A stretch of 58,935 nt of DNA from positions 3,779,482-3,838,416 of the forward strand of contig NZ_CP014226.1 in the NCBI RefSeq assembly GCF_001545155.1, written 5' to 3'. This document shows positions 43,618 to 51,951 of this stretch, one piece after another. Every line of letters starts with the position of its first letter. Position 1 is the stretch's first letter. Position numbers and translations under genes: made by a program. This DNA comes from Halomonas chromatireducens. Its GTDB lineage: Bacteria; Pseudomonadota; Gammaproteobacteria; Pseudomonadales; Halomonadaceae. Below the pieces are notes generated by a model. That model had not been told where the DNA came from and ran no database searches. It saw only the letters and a list, made by a program, of their open reading frames with translations.

Positions 43618-44157
43618 ATGCGTCATACTTCCCTATTGCTGGCCGCCACGCTTGGCGCCGCCCTGGTTGCCGGTACCGCCCAGGCTCGTGACTACAGCGA
43701 AATCCGCCTCGGCGTCGACCTCCCCTACGAGCCGTTCATGTACCGCCAGGCCGACGGCGAGCTGACCGGTTTCGAGATCGAGCTGGGCGAAGCGGTGTGC
43801 GCCTATCTCGAAGCCACCTGCACTTGGGTGGAACAGGACTGGGACGGCATCATCCCCGGCCTGCTGGCACGCAACTACGATGCCATCATGTCATCGATGT
43901 CGATCAACGAGGAGCGTGCCCAGCAGGTACTCTTTTCCGACCCTTACTACACCACGCCCAGCGTCTGGGTAACTGCACTGGATCGGGAGATCGACATCGA
44001 CGACCGCGCCAGTCTCGAGGGGCTGGTCGTGGGCGTGCAGCGAGCCACGCTCCAGGACAACTATGTCACCGAGCTCTACGGCGACGTGGTGGAGGTGCGC
44101 CGCTATACCGGTGGCAGCGAGGTGGTCACCGACATGCGTGCCGGCCGACTCGACTAG
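43618..44157 (+). pseudogene. Polar amino-acid binding protein 3, truncated
   Basis: 179 residues from the ATG at 43618 (CGGAG upstream). Signal peptide ends AQA-R and the first 170 residues follow the two paralogues closely (VDLPYEPFMYRQADGELTGFEIELGEAVC). The frame stops at MRAGRLD where the paralogues continue LDLVF for about 75 more residues. The last in-frame bases are already antisense 23S rRNA sequence, so the second lobe is lost at a junction and not by a simple nonsense mutation. Confidence 0.88.
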
Positions 44158-45249
44158 TGAGCTATTACGCTTTCTTTAAAGGATGGCTGCTTCTAAGCCA
44201 ACCTCCTAGCTGTCTGAGCCTTCCCACATCGTTTCCCACTTAACCAGGATTTCGGGACCTTAGCTGACGGTCTGGGTTGTTTCCCTTTTCACGACGGACG
44301 TTAGCACCCGCCGTGTGTCTCCCACGCTTGCACTCACCGGTATTCGGAGTTTGCCTCGGGTTGGTAAGTCGGGATGACCCCCTAGCCGAAACAGTGCTCT
44401 ACCCCCGGCGGTGATACGTGAGGCGCTACCTAAATAGCTTTCGAGGAGAACCAGCTATCTCCGGGCTTGATTAGCCTTTCACTCCGATCCACAAGTCATC
44501 CAAATCTTTTTCAACAGATCCTGGTTCGGTCCTCCAGTTGATGTTACTCAACCTTCAACCTGCTCATGGATAGATCGCCCGGTTTCGGGTCTATATCCAG
44601 CGACTGGTCGCCCAGTTAAGACTCGCTTTCGCTACGCCTCCCCTATTCGGTTAAGCTCGCCACTGAATATAAGTCGCTGACCCATTATACAAAAGGTACG
44701 CGGTCACAGAACAAGTCTGCTCCCACTGCTTGTACGCATACGGTTTCAGGATCTATTTCACTCCCCTCTCCGGGGTTCTTTTCGCCTTTCCCTCACGGTA
44801 CTGGTTCACTATCGGTCAGCCAGGAGTATTTAGCCTTGGAGGATGGTCCCCCCATATTCAGTCAAGGTTTCTCGTGCCCCGACCTACTCGATTTCACGTG
44901 ATCAGATTTTCGACTACGGGGCTATCACCCACTATGGCCGAGCTTCCCAGCTCGTTCGTCTAATCAGTCACACGCTTAAGGGCTGGTCCCCGTTCGCTCG
45001 CCGCTACTGGGGGAATCTCGGTTGATTTCTTTTCCTCAGGGTACTTAGATGTTTCAGTTCCCCTGGTTCGCCTCCCAACACCTATGTATTCAGTGTGGGA
45101 TACCCAGCTTGTGCTGGGTGGGTTTCCCCATTCAGAAATGCCCGGGTCACAGGTCGTTTGCCACCTCGCCGAGCCTTATCGCAGGCTACCACGTCTTTCA
45201 TCGCCTCTGGCTGCCTAGGCATCCACCGTATGCGCTTAATCGCTTGACC
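44155..45249 (-). rRNA. 23S rRNA, 5' fragment of about 1.1 kb
   Basis: Reading the minus strand from 45249 gives the 23S start GGTCAAGCGATTAAGCGCAT and continues through domains I and II to the segment AAAGAAAGCGTAATAGCTCA, corresponding to about position 1100 of E. coli 23S. It stops abruptly at 44155 against the truncated binding-protein gene. Roughly 60 percent of the molecule, including the peptidyl-transferase centre, is missing, so it cannot be functional. No 16S, 5S or complete tRNA accompanies it. Confidence 0.93.
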
Positions 45250-45366
45250 ATATAACCCGAAAGGGTCTGGTCCGCGATTACTCACGACAATTGCCGGATA
45301 CGCTTGAGACGTATCACGTTGTCCTTCCTTTTCAGGAAGAACTTGTCAGCATGATTCACATTGTTA
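45250..45366 (-). other. 3' part of the 16S-23S spacer
   Basis: About 115 bp directly upstream of the 23S start in its reading direction, beginning with TTTAACAATGTGAATCATG, a boxA-like segment typical of the end of the rRNA spacer. Spacer tRNAs are not included. It changes without a gap into pepD sequence near 45366. Confidence 0.7.
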
Positions 45367-45482
45367 AAGTCGGCGAGTTCGGCAGTCGGCAATTGGGCTT
45401 CCACCACGATATCGGCGCCACCGGCACAGCCGATGAAGACCTCCCCGCGGTCCTCCGAATCGAGATTGAGCAGCAACCGGCC
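45367..45482 (-). pseudogene. pepD: Fragment of pepD (Xaa-His dipeptidase)
   Basis: A minus-strand frame reads NLDSEDRGEVFIGCAGG, the unmistakable segment around the metal-ligand region of aminoacyl-histidine dipeptidase (E. coli NTDSEEEGEIYMGCAGG). Only about 38 codons exist, with no start and no continuation into the expected KLTLKGLKGGHSGG. It is sandwiched between spacer sequence and the end of a LysR gene. Confidence 0.8.
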
Positions 45483-45484
45483 TG

Positions 45485-46231
45485 ATAGAGACACAGCGGC
45501 GTGGTGATGGTCCAGCCGGCCCCGGCACTGACCAGTCGCAGCACCGCAAAGGTATTGTCGAGATGCAGCCGGGCCGGCAGCTCCAGCTTGTTCAAGCGCA
45601 AATGGCGCTCGATGGCCTGGCCGATCAGCGACTGAGGCGTGTAGCGCACGAAGTCAAGCTGACGGGCGATCCAGCGAAGGTTGTCCAACGGCCCAGCCCA
45701 ACCGAGCGGCATCACCAGCACGAAGGGCTCGCGTAGCAGGGAATGCCTTTCCAGTCCGTCGTAGTTCTCGAGCCGGTCGTCGGAGATGATGATATCCACA
45801 TGGCGGGTCAGCAGAGCATGGCTGTGCATATGTGACAGCCCGGTGGTCAGCGTGTAATCGCGGGTATAGCGCCTGATCAGCTCGATCAGCGGCTGACCGA
45901 CCGCGGTGGCCATGGAATCGACCAGTGCCAGGCGCACCTGGTGAAGCTGTCCGAAGGCGCCCGACACCAGCTCACGACGGGTGCTGCGCGCCTCCTCCAG
46001 CAGGCGCCGGGCACGATCATAGAAGAAGCGCCCCGCACTGGTCGGCTCCAGCGGTCTTGTATTGCGCTTGAACAGCGTCACCCCCATTCCCTCTTCGAGG
46101 TTGGCCAGGCTCTGGGACACCGAGGACTGCTTGAGCCCCAACCGCCTGGCCGCCGCACTCTGGCTTCCCTGTTCCAGTGTCTCGACGAAAATTTCCATGC
46201 TGCGGAGATCGAAACCGAAGCCACTGCGCAT
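45485..46231 (-). pseudogene. LysR-family regulator, C-terminally truncated
   Basis: The first 248 residues are a normal LysR protein: helix-turn-helix FVETLEQGSQSAAARRLGLKQSSVSQSLANLEEGMGV, then the effector domain up to AGAGWTITTPLCLYQ. After that the frame enters pepD fragment sequence out of register, adding about 40 unrelated residues before a stop near 45356. About 50 residues of the effector domain are missing, so the protein is probably non-functional unless the junction is an artefact. Confidence 0.85.
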
Positions 46232-46340
46232 TGCCGTATTTCTCCATGCTCTGCCCCTTGTCGCCAGGAACTTGCCCGCTGCGTTCCGGTCATAAGAGCG
46301 TTGTTCTTATTGCTTTTTCGTCATCGACAGGGAGGTCAAG

Positions 46341-47138
46341 ATGACCACACAGGCTGCCGCCAGCGCGGGGTCGGATCGCCCCGTTTCCACCTGGACCGCC
46401 TGGGGCCAGTGGCTGGCACTCGCCACCATGACCATCGATCATCTTACCCGCTACGTGCTGCCTGCAGGCTGGCAGCTCGACTGGGCAGGGTCGTCGATCG
46501 GACGTATCGCCTTCCCGCTCTTCGCCGCCATGGTCGCCTGGCACGGGCTGTTCAATACCCGCAACCCCCTGCGCTACGCCCGGCGTATCCTGGTGATCGG
46601 CCTGGTGGCCCAACTGCCCTACATGATGATGCCCCGGGCATCGGATGCCTTCATTCTCAATGTCTGCTTCACCCTGGCGCTGGGCCTGGCCTGGGGCACC
46701 TGGCTGCGCAGCCTGCTGGCGCGGTATCTGCAGGGTAAGTTGGATGTGACGCTGGCACTGGGTCTTGGCGTCTCTTTGCTGGGCTGGTATGTGGCCGGCA
46801 ACTGGGTGGAATACGGGCACCGGGGCCTGCTGTTGATTCCGCTGCTCATGCTCGCCTTCCATCAGCTGCACGGCGCCGGCGAAGCGCTGGGGGAACGCCT
46901 GCTTGCCGTCACCCTGGCAGCACCGGTGCTGGTGGTGGCCGGGCTGATGAACAGCTCCGACATGGCCAAGTCCTTCACCGTGGCCACCTGCCTGGTGGTC
47001 CTGTGGCTCGCCGCCGGCGCCCACCGATTCACGCCGAGCGTTCCGAGCGCCATGCCACGCCGGCTGTGGCTGGCCTGGTACCCCGGCCATTTCATGCTGA
47101 TCGCCGCCTGGCTCTGGGCAAGCGGTGGCCTGGGCTGA
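46341..47138 (+). CDS. TraX family membrane protein
   Basis: 265 residues, eight to nine helices. TraX is the F-pilin N-acetylase; chromosomal homologues are common and act on unknown targets. Conserved TMTIDHLTRYV near the N-terminus, GRIAFPLFAAMVAWH, FILNVCFTLALGLAWG and the terminal WYPGHFMLIA are visible. Ribosome site GGGAGGTCAAG. No conjugation genes are nearby. Confidence 0.85.
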   Translation: MTTQAAASAGSDRPVSTWTAWGQWLALATMTIDHLTRYVLPAGWQLDWAGSSIGRIAFPLFAAMVAWHGLFNTRNPLRYARRILVIGLVAQLPYMMMPRASDAFILNVCFTLALGLAWGTWLRSLLARYLQGKLDVTLALGLGVSLLGWYVAGNWVEYGHRGLLLIPLLMLAFHQLHGAGEALGERLLAVTLAAPVLVVAGLMNSSDMAKSFTVATCLVVLWLAAGAHRFTPSVPSAMPRRLWLAWYPGHFMLIAAWLWASGGLG

Positions 47139-49499
47139 TCAGTCGGTGATCTGACCGGAGCCGGCCGATTCCTGGCTGCGGGAGAGAAGCTGCTCCAGCA
47201 GCTCGATGGCCATGGGTCGATGGAAATGATAGCCCTGGAAGCGGCGACAGCCGCGAGCCAACAGGAAGTCCAGTTGGGCCTCATTCTCGACACCCTCGGC
47301 CACGACCTCGATACCGAGATGCTGCGCCATGGCCAGTATTGTCTCGACGATGGCGGCATCGTTGCTGTCGGAGTCGAGGTCACTGACGAAGCTACGGTCG
47401 ATCTTCAATTCGTCCAGTGGAAGGCATTTCAAGTACGTCAGGGAAGAGAAACCGGTACCAAAATCGTCCAGCGCAAGATTGAGCCCCAGCCGCTTGAGCT
47501 GATGCATGCGGTCGACGGCTTCACCGAGACCGTCGATCATGATGCTCTCGGTCAGTTCAATGGTCAGCCGCGACGGGTCGATGCCATGGGTACCCAGAAC
47601 CCAAGTCACGCCTTCGACGAATCCAGGCTGGGTGAAGTGCCGCACGCTGATGTTGACCGACAGACGAGGCAGCATTTCGGCCGGCAGCCGGGCCAACAAC
47701 TCGCAGCAACTATCCAGCATCCAGGTCTCGAGCTCGACGATCAGGTCGCTCTCCTCGGCGATGGCAATGAAGACCTCCGGCGATATCCAGCCATGGACGG
47801 GGTGCTGCCAGCGCATCAGCGCCTCGACACCGAATATCCGCCCGTTCTGGTCCAGCTGGGGCTGGTATTGAGCAAAGAGCTGGTCTTCGGTCAGTGCGCT
47901 GCGCAGCGCCTGCTCCATCTCCAGCCGCCATGTGATCTGGGTCTGCATCGATGGTTCATAGCCGCAGACCTGTGCCCTGCCCTTGACCTTGGCTTGGTAC
48001 ATGGCGGTATCGGCATGCCGCAGCACATCGCCCACGTCCTCATCAACGGTAAGAGGAAAGAGGGTATAGCCGATGCTCGGTGTGACGCTGATCCGTTGGC
48101 CCGCGAGATCATAGACCTTGCGCAGTGAGGAGAGCAGCTCTCTCGCCATCTGCTCGGCCCGCACCAGCTCGGCCTCCCGGTCGCCCGACAAAGCCGGCAC
48201 CAACACCACGAATTCGTCGCCGCTGAGGCGCGCCGCCATGTCCCCATCGCGCATGCAGACCAGCAGCCGCTTACTGAGCTGCCTGAGCAGCTCGTCACCG
48301 ACGCTGTGACCCAGTGAGTCGTTGATCATCTTGAAGCGGTCGAGGTCGAGGAACATCACCAGACCCAGCCGGCCGTCATCGCGGCGATCCCGAATCGTGG
48401 ACGCCAGGGTCTCTATCAACAGGCGGCGATTGGGCAGCTCGGTCAGCGGATCGAAGTAGGCTTGCCGATGGATGGTCTCTTCCGCTCGCTTGCGCTCGGT
48501 GAAATCCTCGATCAGCGCCACGCCGCCGACGATCTCACCTGCTTCATTGCGCAGCGCATTGTAGAAGGCACGAAGCGGCGTCTGCTTGCCGCTGAGAATG
48601 GCGCGATAGGTTCCTTCATAATAGCCGGTACCGCTGACCAGCGCCTGGCGGACCGCGCCGGATACCCGCTTGTCCTCCGCTTGCTCCAGCAGATTAAAGC
48701 CCTGCAGGCGCTCCCAAGTGGTTCCGAGAATTTCCAGACACTTCTCGTTGAAGTCGACGACCCGTCCCTCTCCGTCGAAGTGCATCACCCCCAGGGGCGT
48801 ATGACGAAAGATGGCGCGATAGCGGCTCTCGCTCTCACGCAGCTGCGACTCCCGCGAGGTGACAGCCAGGCGCAGGGCGATATTATCGCTGATGATATGG
48901 TGAAGACGACGGCTGACCGTCAGCAGGAGCCCCAGAAACAGCACGACCATGGCAGAGAGTAACCAGGAGAACGGCGAGCCCTGGAACAGCAGCTGGCCCA
49001 GCAGTGGCAGCAAGGCGGGCAGGATGAAGACAGGGGCCACCCACCACACCGAAGAGAGCGTCGTCATGCCACCCGCGGCGACTCCGGTCAGCACGATGGT
49101 CAGGGCGGCGAGCTGTCCTTGATGCTCCATGGTGAACATCAGCAACCCCGCAGCGCCCCACACGGCGCCGGCAATCCCCGCCCCCCAGGCGAAACGCCGC
49201 AGCCAGCAACGCTGATGACGTCGGCTGGCCGGCTGGCGATGATAATACCAGGCAAGCCCCAGGCGACCCGAGGAGACGAAGACCAGTACAACCAGCCATC
49301 CGATCAGCAGAGTAGCCGGTAACAACGGCCACATGGCGGCGACCAGCAGGCACGCTCCCAACACGCTAGCCAGCACCGGTTGCCACAGCCGCTCGTAGAG
49401 CAGGCGAACCTGCTCGTGGACGAGCTGGCGGCACTGGGTGGAGACTGGCAGAGACGCACCGAAGAGCTCGCGACTCTCCGCCGGGGGAGGACTGGGCAT
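47139..49499 (-). CDS. Membrane PAS-GGDEF-EAL cyclic-di-GMP protein
   Basis: 786 residues. An N-terminal block of about six helices (40-200), a PAS domain (225-335, FRHTPLGVMHFDGEGRVVDFNEK), a GGDEF domain (345-510) with active-site variant SGDEF at 426-430 and an inhibitory-site RxxD at 417-420, then an EAL domain (535-775) with EALMRW at 559 and DDFGTGFSSL. SGDEF is tolerated in active cyclases, so both synthesis and breakdown of c-di-GMP are possible. It likely reports a membrane or redox signal. Confidence 0.92.
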   Translation of the reverse strand: MPSPPPAESRELFGASLPVSTQCRQLVHEQVRLLYERLWQPVLASVLGACLLVAAMWPLLPATLLIGWLVVLVFVSSGRLGLAWYYHRQPASRRHQRCWLRRFAWGAGIAGAVWGAAGLLMFTMEHQGQLAALTIVLTGVAAGGMTTLSSVWWVAPVFILPALLPLLGQLLFQGSPFSWLLSAMVVLFLGLLLTVSRRLHHIISDNIALRLAVTSRESQLRESESRYRAIFRHTPLGVMHFDGEGRVVDFNEKCLEILGTTWERLQGFNLLEQAEDKRVSGAVRQALVSGTGYYEGTYRAILSGKQTPLRAFYNALRNEAGEIVGGVALIEDFTERKRAEETIHRQAYFDPLTELPNRRLLIETLASTIRDRRDDGRLGLVMFLDLDRFKMINDSLGHSVGDELLRQLSKRLLVCMRDGDMAARLSGDEFVVLVPALSGDREAELVRAEQMARELLSSLRKVYDLAGQRISVTPSIGYTLFPLTVDEDVGDVLRHADTAMYQAKVKGRAQVCGYEPSMQTQITWRLEMEQALRSALTEDQLFAQYQPQLDQNGRIFGVEALMRWQHPVHGWISPEVFIAIAEESDLIVELETWMLDSCCELLARLPAEMLPRLSVNISVRHFTQPGFVEGVTWVLGTHGIDPSRLTIELTESIMIDGLGEAVDRMHQLKRLGLNLALDDFGTGFSSLTYLKCLPLDELKIDRSFVSDLDSDSNDAAIVETILAMAQHLGIEVVAEGVENEAQLDFLLARGCRRFQGYHFHRPMAIELLEQLLSRSQESAGSGQITD

Positions 49500-49611
49500 G
49501 CGATCGTTCCGAATAGATGTATTCGTTGTGGCTCCTATCTTTACCGCATGCCGGCGGATTTGGCGAGGGAGCCGCCCTCAACGCAAGGCGCGAGGCGACT
49601 CCCTGTCATGA

Positions 49612-50460
49612 TCAAGGCCAGGAGTAGACGCCTCGGTTCAAGGCATCGCGAATGGCCGATATCACCTTGTTACCACGCAGCGTGGCCCCACTGTAGCCAT
49701 CGATGTCATCGACCATACGCTCGGGCTCGTAGAGCGCGAAGACGCGCGTCACGGGCTCGCCCTCGAGCCGCTCGGTGATCTGCTGGTGCTGCACCATAAC
49801 CGGGTAGAGCTCGTCGCCCTCTTCCAGTGCCAGATAGTCCACCCCACGGTAGGCCAGGTGACGATAGCTGACATTCGACAGCCGACCGTCGCGCAGGTCG
49901 AACTGTACGTTGACCTGCATCTCGCCGCCGTCACTGAACACGCCGCGGTAGCGGCCATCCAACGGCAGGCCAAGCAGCGCTCGGTGCAGCCGTTCGTCAT
50001 CGACAGGCGATAGGCGCGCCTCGTCAGTGTCGGTGTCCTGACTGACAGTATCGGACGGTTCGGTTGCGGCCTCGGACTCGAACGGCTCACCCTCCTCGTC
50101 CACCAGACGCCCGACCAGGTACTCCTCGAGCATACCGTCGGCCCGCGGGCTATGGGGCACGCCGGGACGCTTGTTGTCCCAGCCTTCGGTAGCCTCTCTG
50201 CCACACCACTCCAGCATTATCTCTTCGTCGGTAGGATGGTCGGGGATGTAGTCGGTGACGTCGTAGACCCTGCCATGAATGGCCTTCCAGCAGCTCTCGG
50301 CGCCATCGTGCTCGGCCAGCTCATCCAGGGTGATGGCATCCAGCTCATCGTCGGCGGCCTCGTCACGCTCGCCGCTCGATAACGCGTTGACCGAGACCAT
50401 GGTGAAGAGGCTCGCCATGAAGGCAATGAAGGCGGAGTATGCAATCTTGTTGAGCGTCAT
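49612..50460 (-). CDS. Exported cytochrome b5-like plus FMN-binding domain protein
   Basis: 282 residues with an N-terminal signal/anchor (1-26). Residues 42-120 are cytochrome b5-like: first heme ligand H75 in YIPDHPTDEE and second H103 in VPHSPRADGMLEEYLVG. After an acidic linker, residues 155-282 form an FMN_bind domain ending in DGYSGAT (254-260), the ApbE flavinylation motif in which the threonine T260 receives FMN. Its start overlaps the reductase stop by 4 bp (coupled translation). Probably carries electrons on the outer face of the membrane, fed by the reductase encoded just upstream. No apbE gene is in the window. Confidence 0.85.
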   Translation of the reverse strand: MTLNKIAYSAFIAFMASLFTMVSVNALSSGERDEAADDELDAITLDELAEHDGAESCWKAIHGRVYDVTDYIPDHPTDEEIMLEWCGREATEGWDNKRPGVPHSPRADGMLEEYLVGRLVDEEGEPFESEAATEPSDTVSQDTDTDEARLSPVDDERLHRALLGLPLDGRYRGVFSDGGEMQVNVQFDLRDGRLSNVSYRHLAYRGVDYLALEEGDELYPVMVQHQQITERLEGEPVTRVFALYEPERMVDDIDGYSGATLRGNKVISAIRDALNRGVYSWP

Positions 50461-51767
50461 AGAAAGTCGAAGACCTCGCTGTGAATACGTGAAGCGGGAA
50501 TCCCCTGCCCGGCAAGCAGTTGCTTCAGGTGAGCATTCATGGCGGGAGGTCCACAGACATAGATCTCTCGCTCGGTAAAGTCGGGGCAGTGTTCACGCAG
50601 GTAGGCCTCGTCCAGCCGCCCACGTTCTCTGGAATAGTGCTGGCTGAAGGCAAAGGACTCATGGCCCGCGGCAATGCGCTCAAGCTCCTCCCGATAGTAG
50701 GCACGCTCCGGGCTGTTCGCGAGATAGAACAGGTGGACACGCCCATCGGTCAATCCTCGCTCGGCAATGTCGCGTGCCCCGCCCACAAAAGGGGTAATAC
50801 CGATACCGCCACCGATCCAAAGCTGATCACGCTCTGGAAAGTGCCGGCCATAGAACTCACCGTAGGGGCCCTCGATCAGAATTCGGGTCTCCGGCTCCAC
50901 CGTCTGCAGGGCATGGCTGGCGTCACCCAGGTCCTTGATGCCAATGCGCAGGCGAGAATCCGACGGCGCCGAAGCGATGGTATAAGGATGCTCCTCGCCG
51001 CGCCCGGCGGAAAGCCTCTCGTCCAGCGGCGTGAGGTAGACGAACTGCCCTGCCTCGTAGGCCATGGGCCGGCCCTCGGGACGCAATACCAGCTCGACCA
51101 CGCCGCGCGCCAGCCGCTCTACCGCTTCGACACGGTAGGGATGCCGCGCCACACGCGGTGACACCAGCTTGCGCCAGACGATAGCGCCGATGCCGGCCAG
51201 CCCCAGCAGCCACCAAAGCGCTGATTCACCGGCCAGCAGCAAGGCATGCCCAAGCCCCAGCAGCAGCGCCACAGCCGACACCAGGTGCAGACGCTTCCAG
51301 CGCTGGTAGTGGGGCTGGCCGAAGAAGTCGAAGGTGGGCGCAAGGAAAATCACCATGGCCAGCCAGGCCAACCAACCCAGCCAGGTCGCGCCATGTGAAA
51401 GCGGCGGGAAAAGGGTCGCCACCGCTGCATCCAGGGAGGCCGGTACCGCCGCCAACCCCAATGCCAGGACATGTACCATCACCAAAATGAAGGCGGTGAA
51501 ACCCAACCAATGGTGAAGCCGCCACAGCCGGGCTAGCCCGCCGAACCAGCGATCCGTACCCGGCAGGCGAATGCTCACCGCTGCCGCCAGCAGCATCATG
51601 GCCAACCCAAGGATGCCAGCTACTCGGCCCACCCAGGTCAGCCACAGCTCAGGTGGTCCACCGAGCCCCCCCAAGCGCGGCAGCGCCACCAACAGCGGCA
51701 GGATTATGAGGACGATCAGCAGCAGGTCACCATAGCGAGGTCGCAGGGGCATGCAGGGCTCCATCAT
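50457..51767 (-). CDS. Ferric-reductase-like transmembrane flavin oxidoreductase
   Basis: 436 residues; a start at the ATG at 51752 (GGAG upstream) is as likely as 51767. Six helices (15-200) hold paired heme histidines: H86 with H99 and H161 with H174, each pair 13 apart as in ferric reductase/NOX proteins. The C-terminal half is a ferredoxin-NADP-reductase fold: FAD motif HPYTIASAP (260-268), nucleotide motif GGGIGITPF and CGPPAMN. It should carry electrons from NAD(P)H through FAD and two hemes to the periplasmic side. Coupled to the b5-FMN gene. Confidence 0.87.
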   Translation of the reverse strand: MMEPCMPLRPRYGDLLLIVLIILPLLVALPRLGGLGGPPELWLTWVGRVAGILGLAMMLLAAAVSIRLPGTDRWFGGLARLWRLHHWLGFTAFILVMVHVLALGLAAVPASLDAAVATLFPPLSHGATWLGWLAWLAMVIFLAPTFDFFGQPHYQRWKRLHLVSAVALLLGLGHALLLAGESALWWLLGLAGIGAIVWRKLVSPRVARHPYRVEAVERLARGVVELVLRPEGRPMAYEAGQFVYLTPLDERLSAGRGEEHPYTIASAPSDSRLRIGIKDLGDASHALQTVEPETRILIEGPYGEFYGRHFPERDQLWIGGGIGITPFVGGARDIAERGLTDGRVHLFYLANSPERAYYREELERIAAGHESFAFSQHYSRERGRLDEAYLREHCPDFTEREIYVCGPPAMNAHLKQLLAGQGIPASRIHSEVFDFL

Positions 51768-51836
51768 GAACAGGCCCTATCAGTCTTGCTGACAATCCTC
51801 ATTTCGCAACACCATCCCGCACTAACTTGCCCTTGA

Positions 51837-51850
51837 GTGATCCAGGTCAA
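51837..51850. promoter_or_regulatory. Candidate Anr/Dnr (FNR-family) box
   Basis: GTGATCCAGGTCAA, one change from the well-known Anr/Dnr form TTGATCCAGGTCAA and two from the symmetric TTGAT-N4-ATCAA. It lies in the divergent gap, 102 bp before the 51952 start and 70-85 bp from the reductase start, suggesting low-oxygen or nitric-oxide control. A single short match, unverified. Confidence 0.4.
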
Positions 51851-51951
51851 CACATCATGCCGCGACTCAACCACACTGAAAGCCTGGAAGGTCTCCCTGA
51901 CGTCGATACGAATAACAACAACAAACCACACTCATAGACCGAGGAGCCTCC

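Noticed and set aside
44155..45249. A functional rRNA operon
   Set aside because: Only about the first 1.1 kb of 23S is present, with no 16S, 5S or spacer tRNA.
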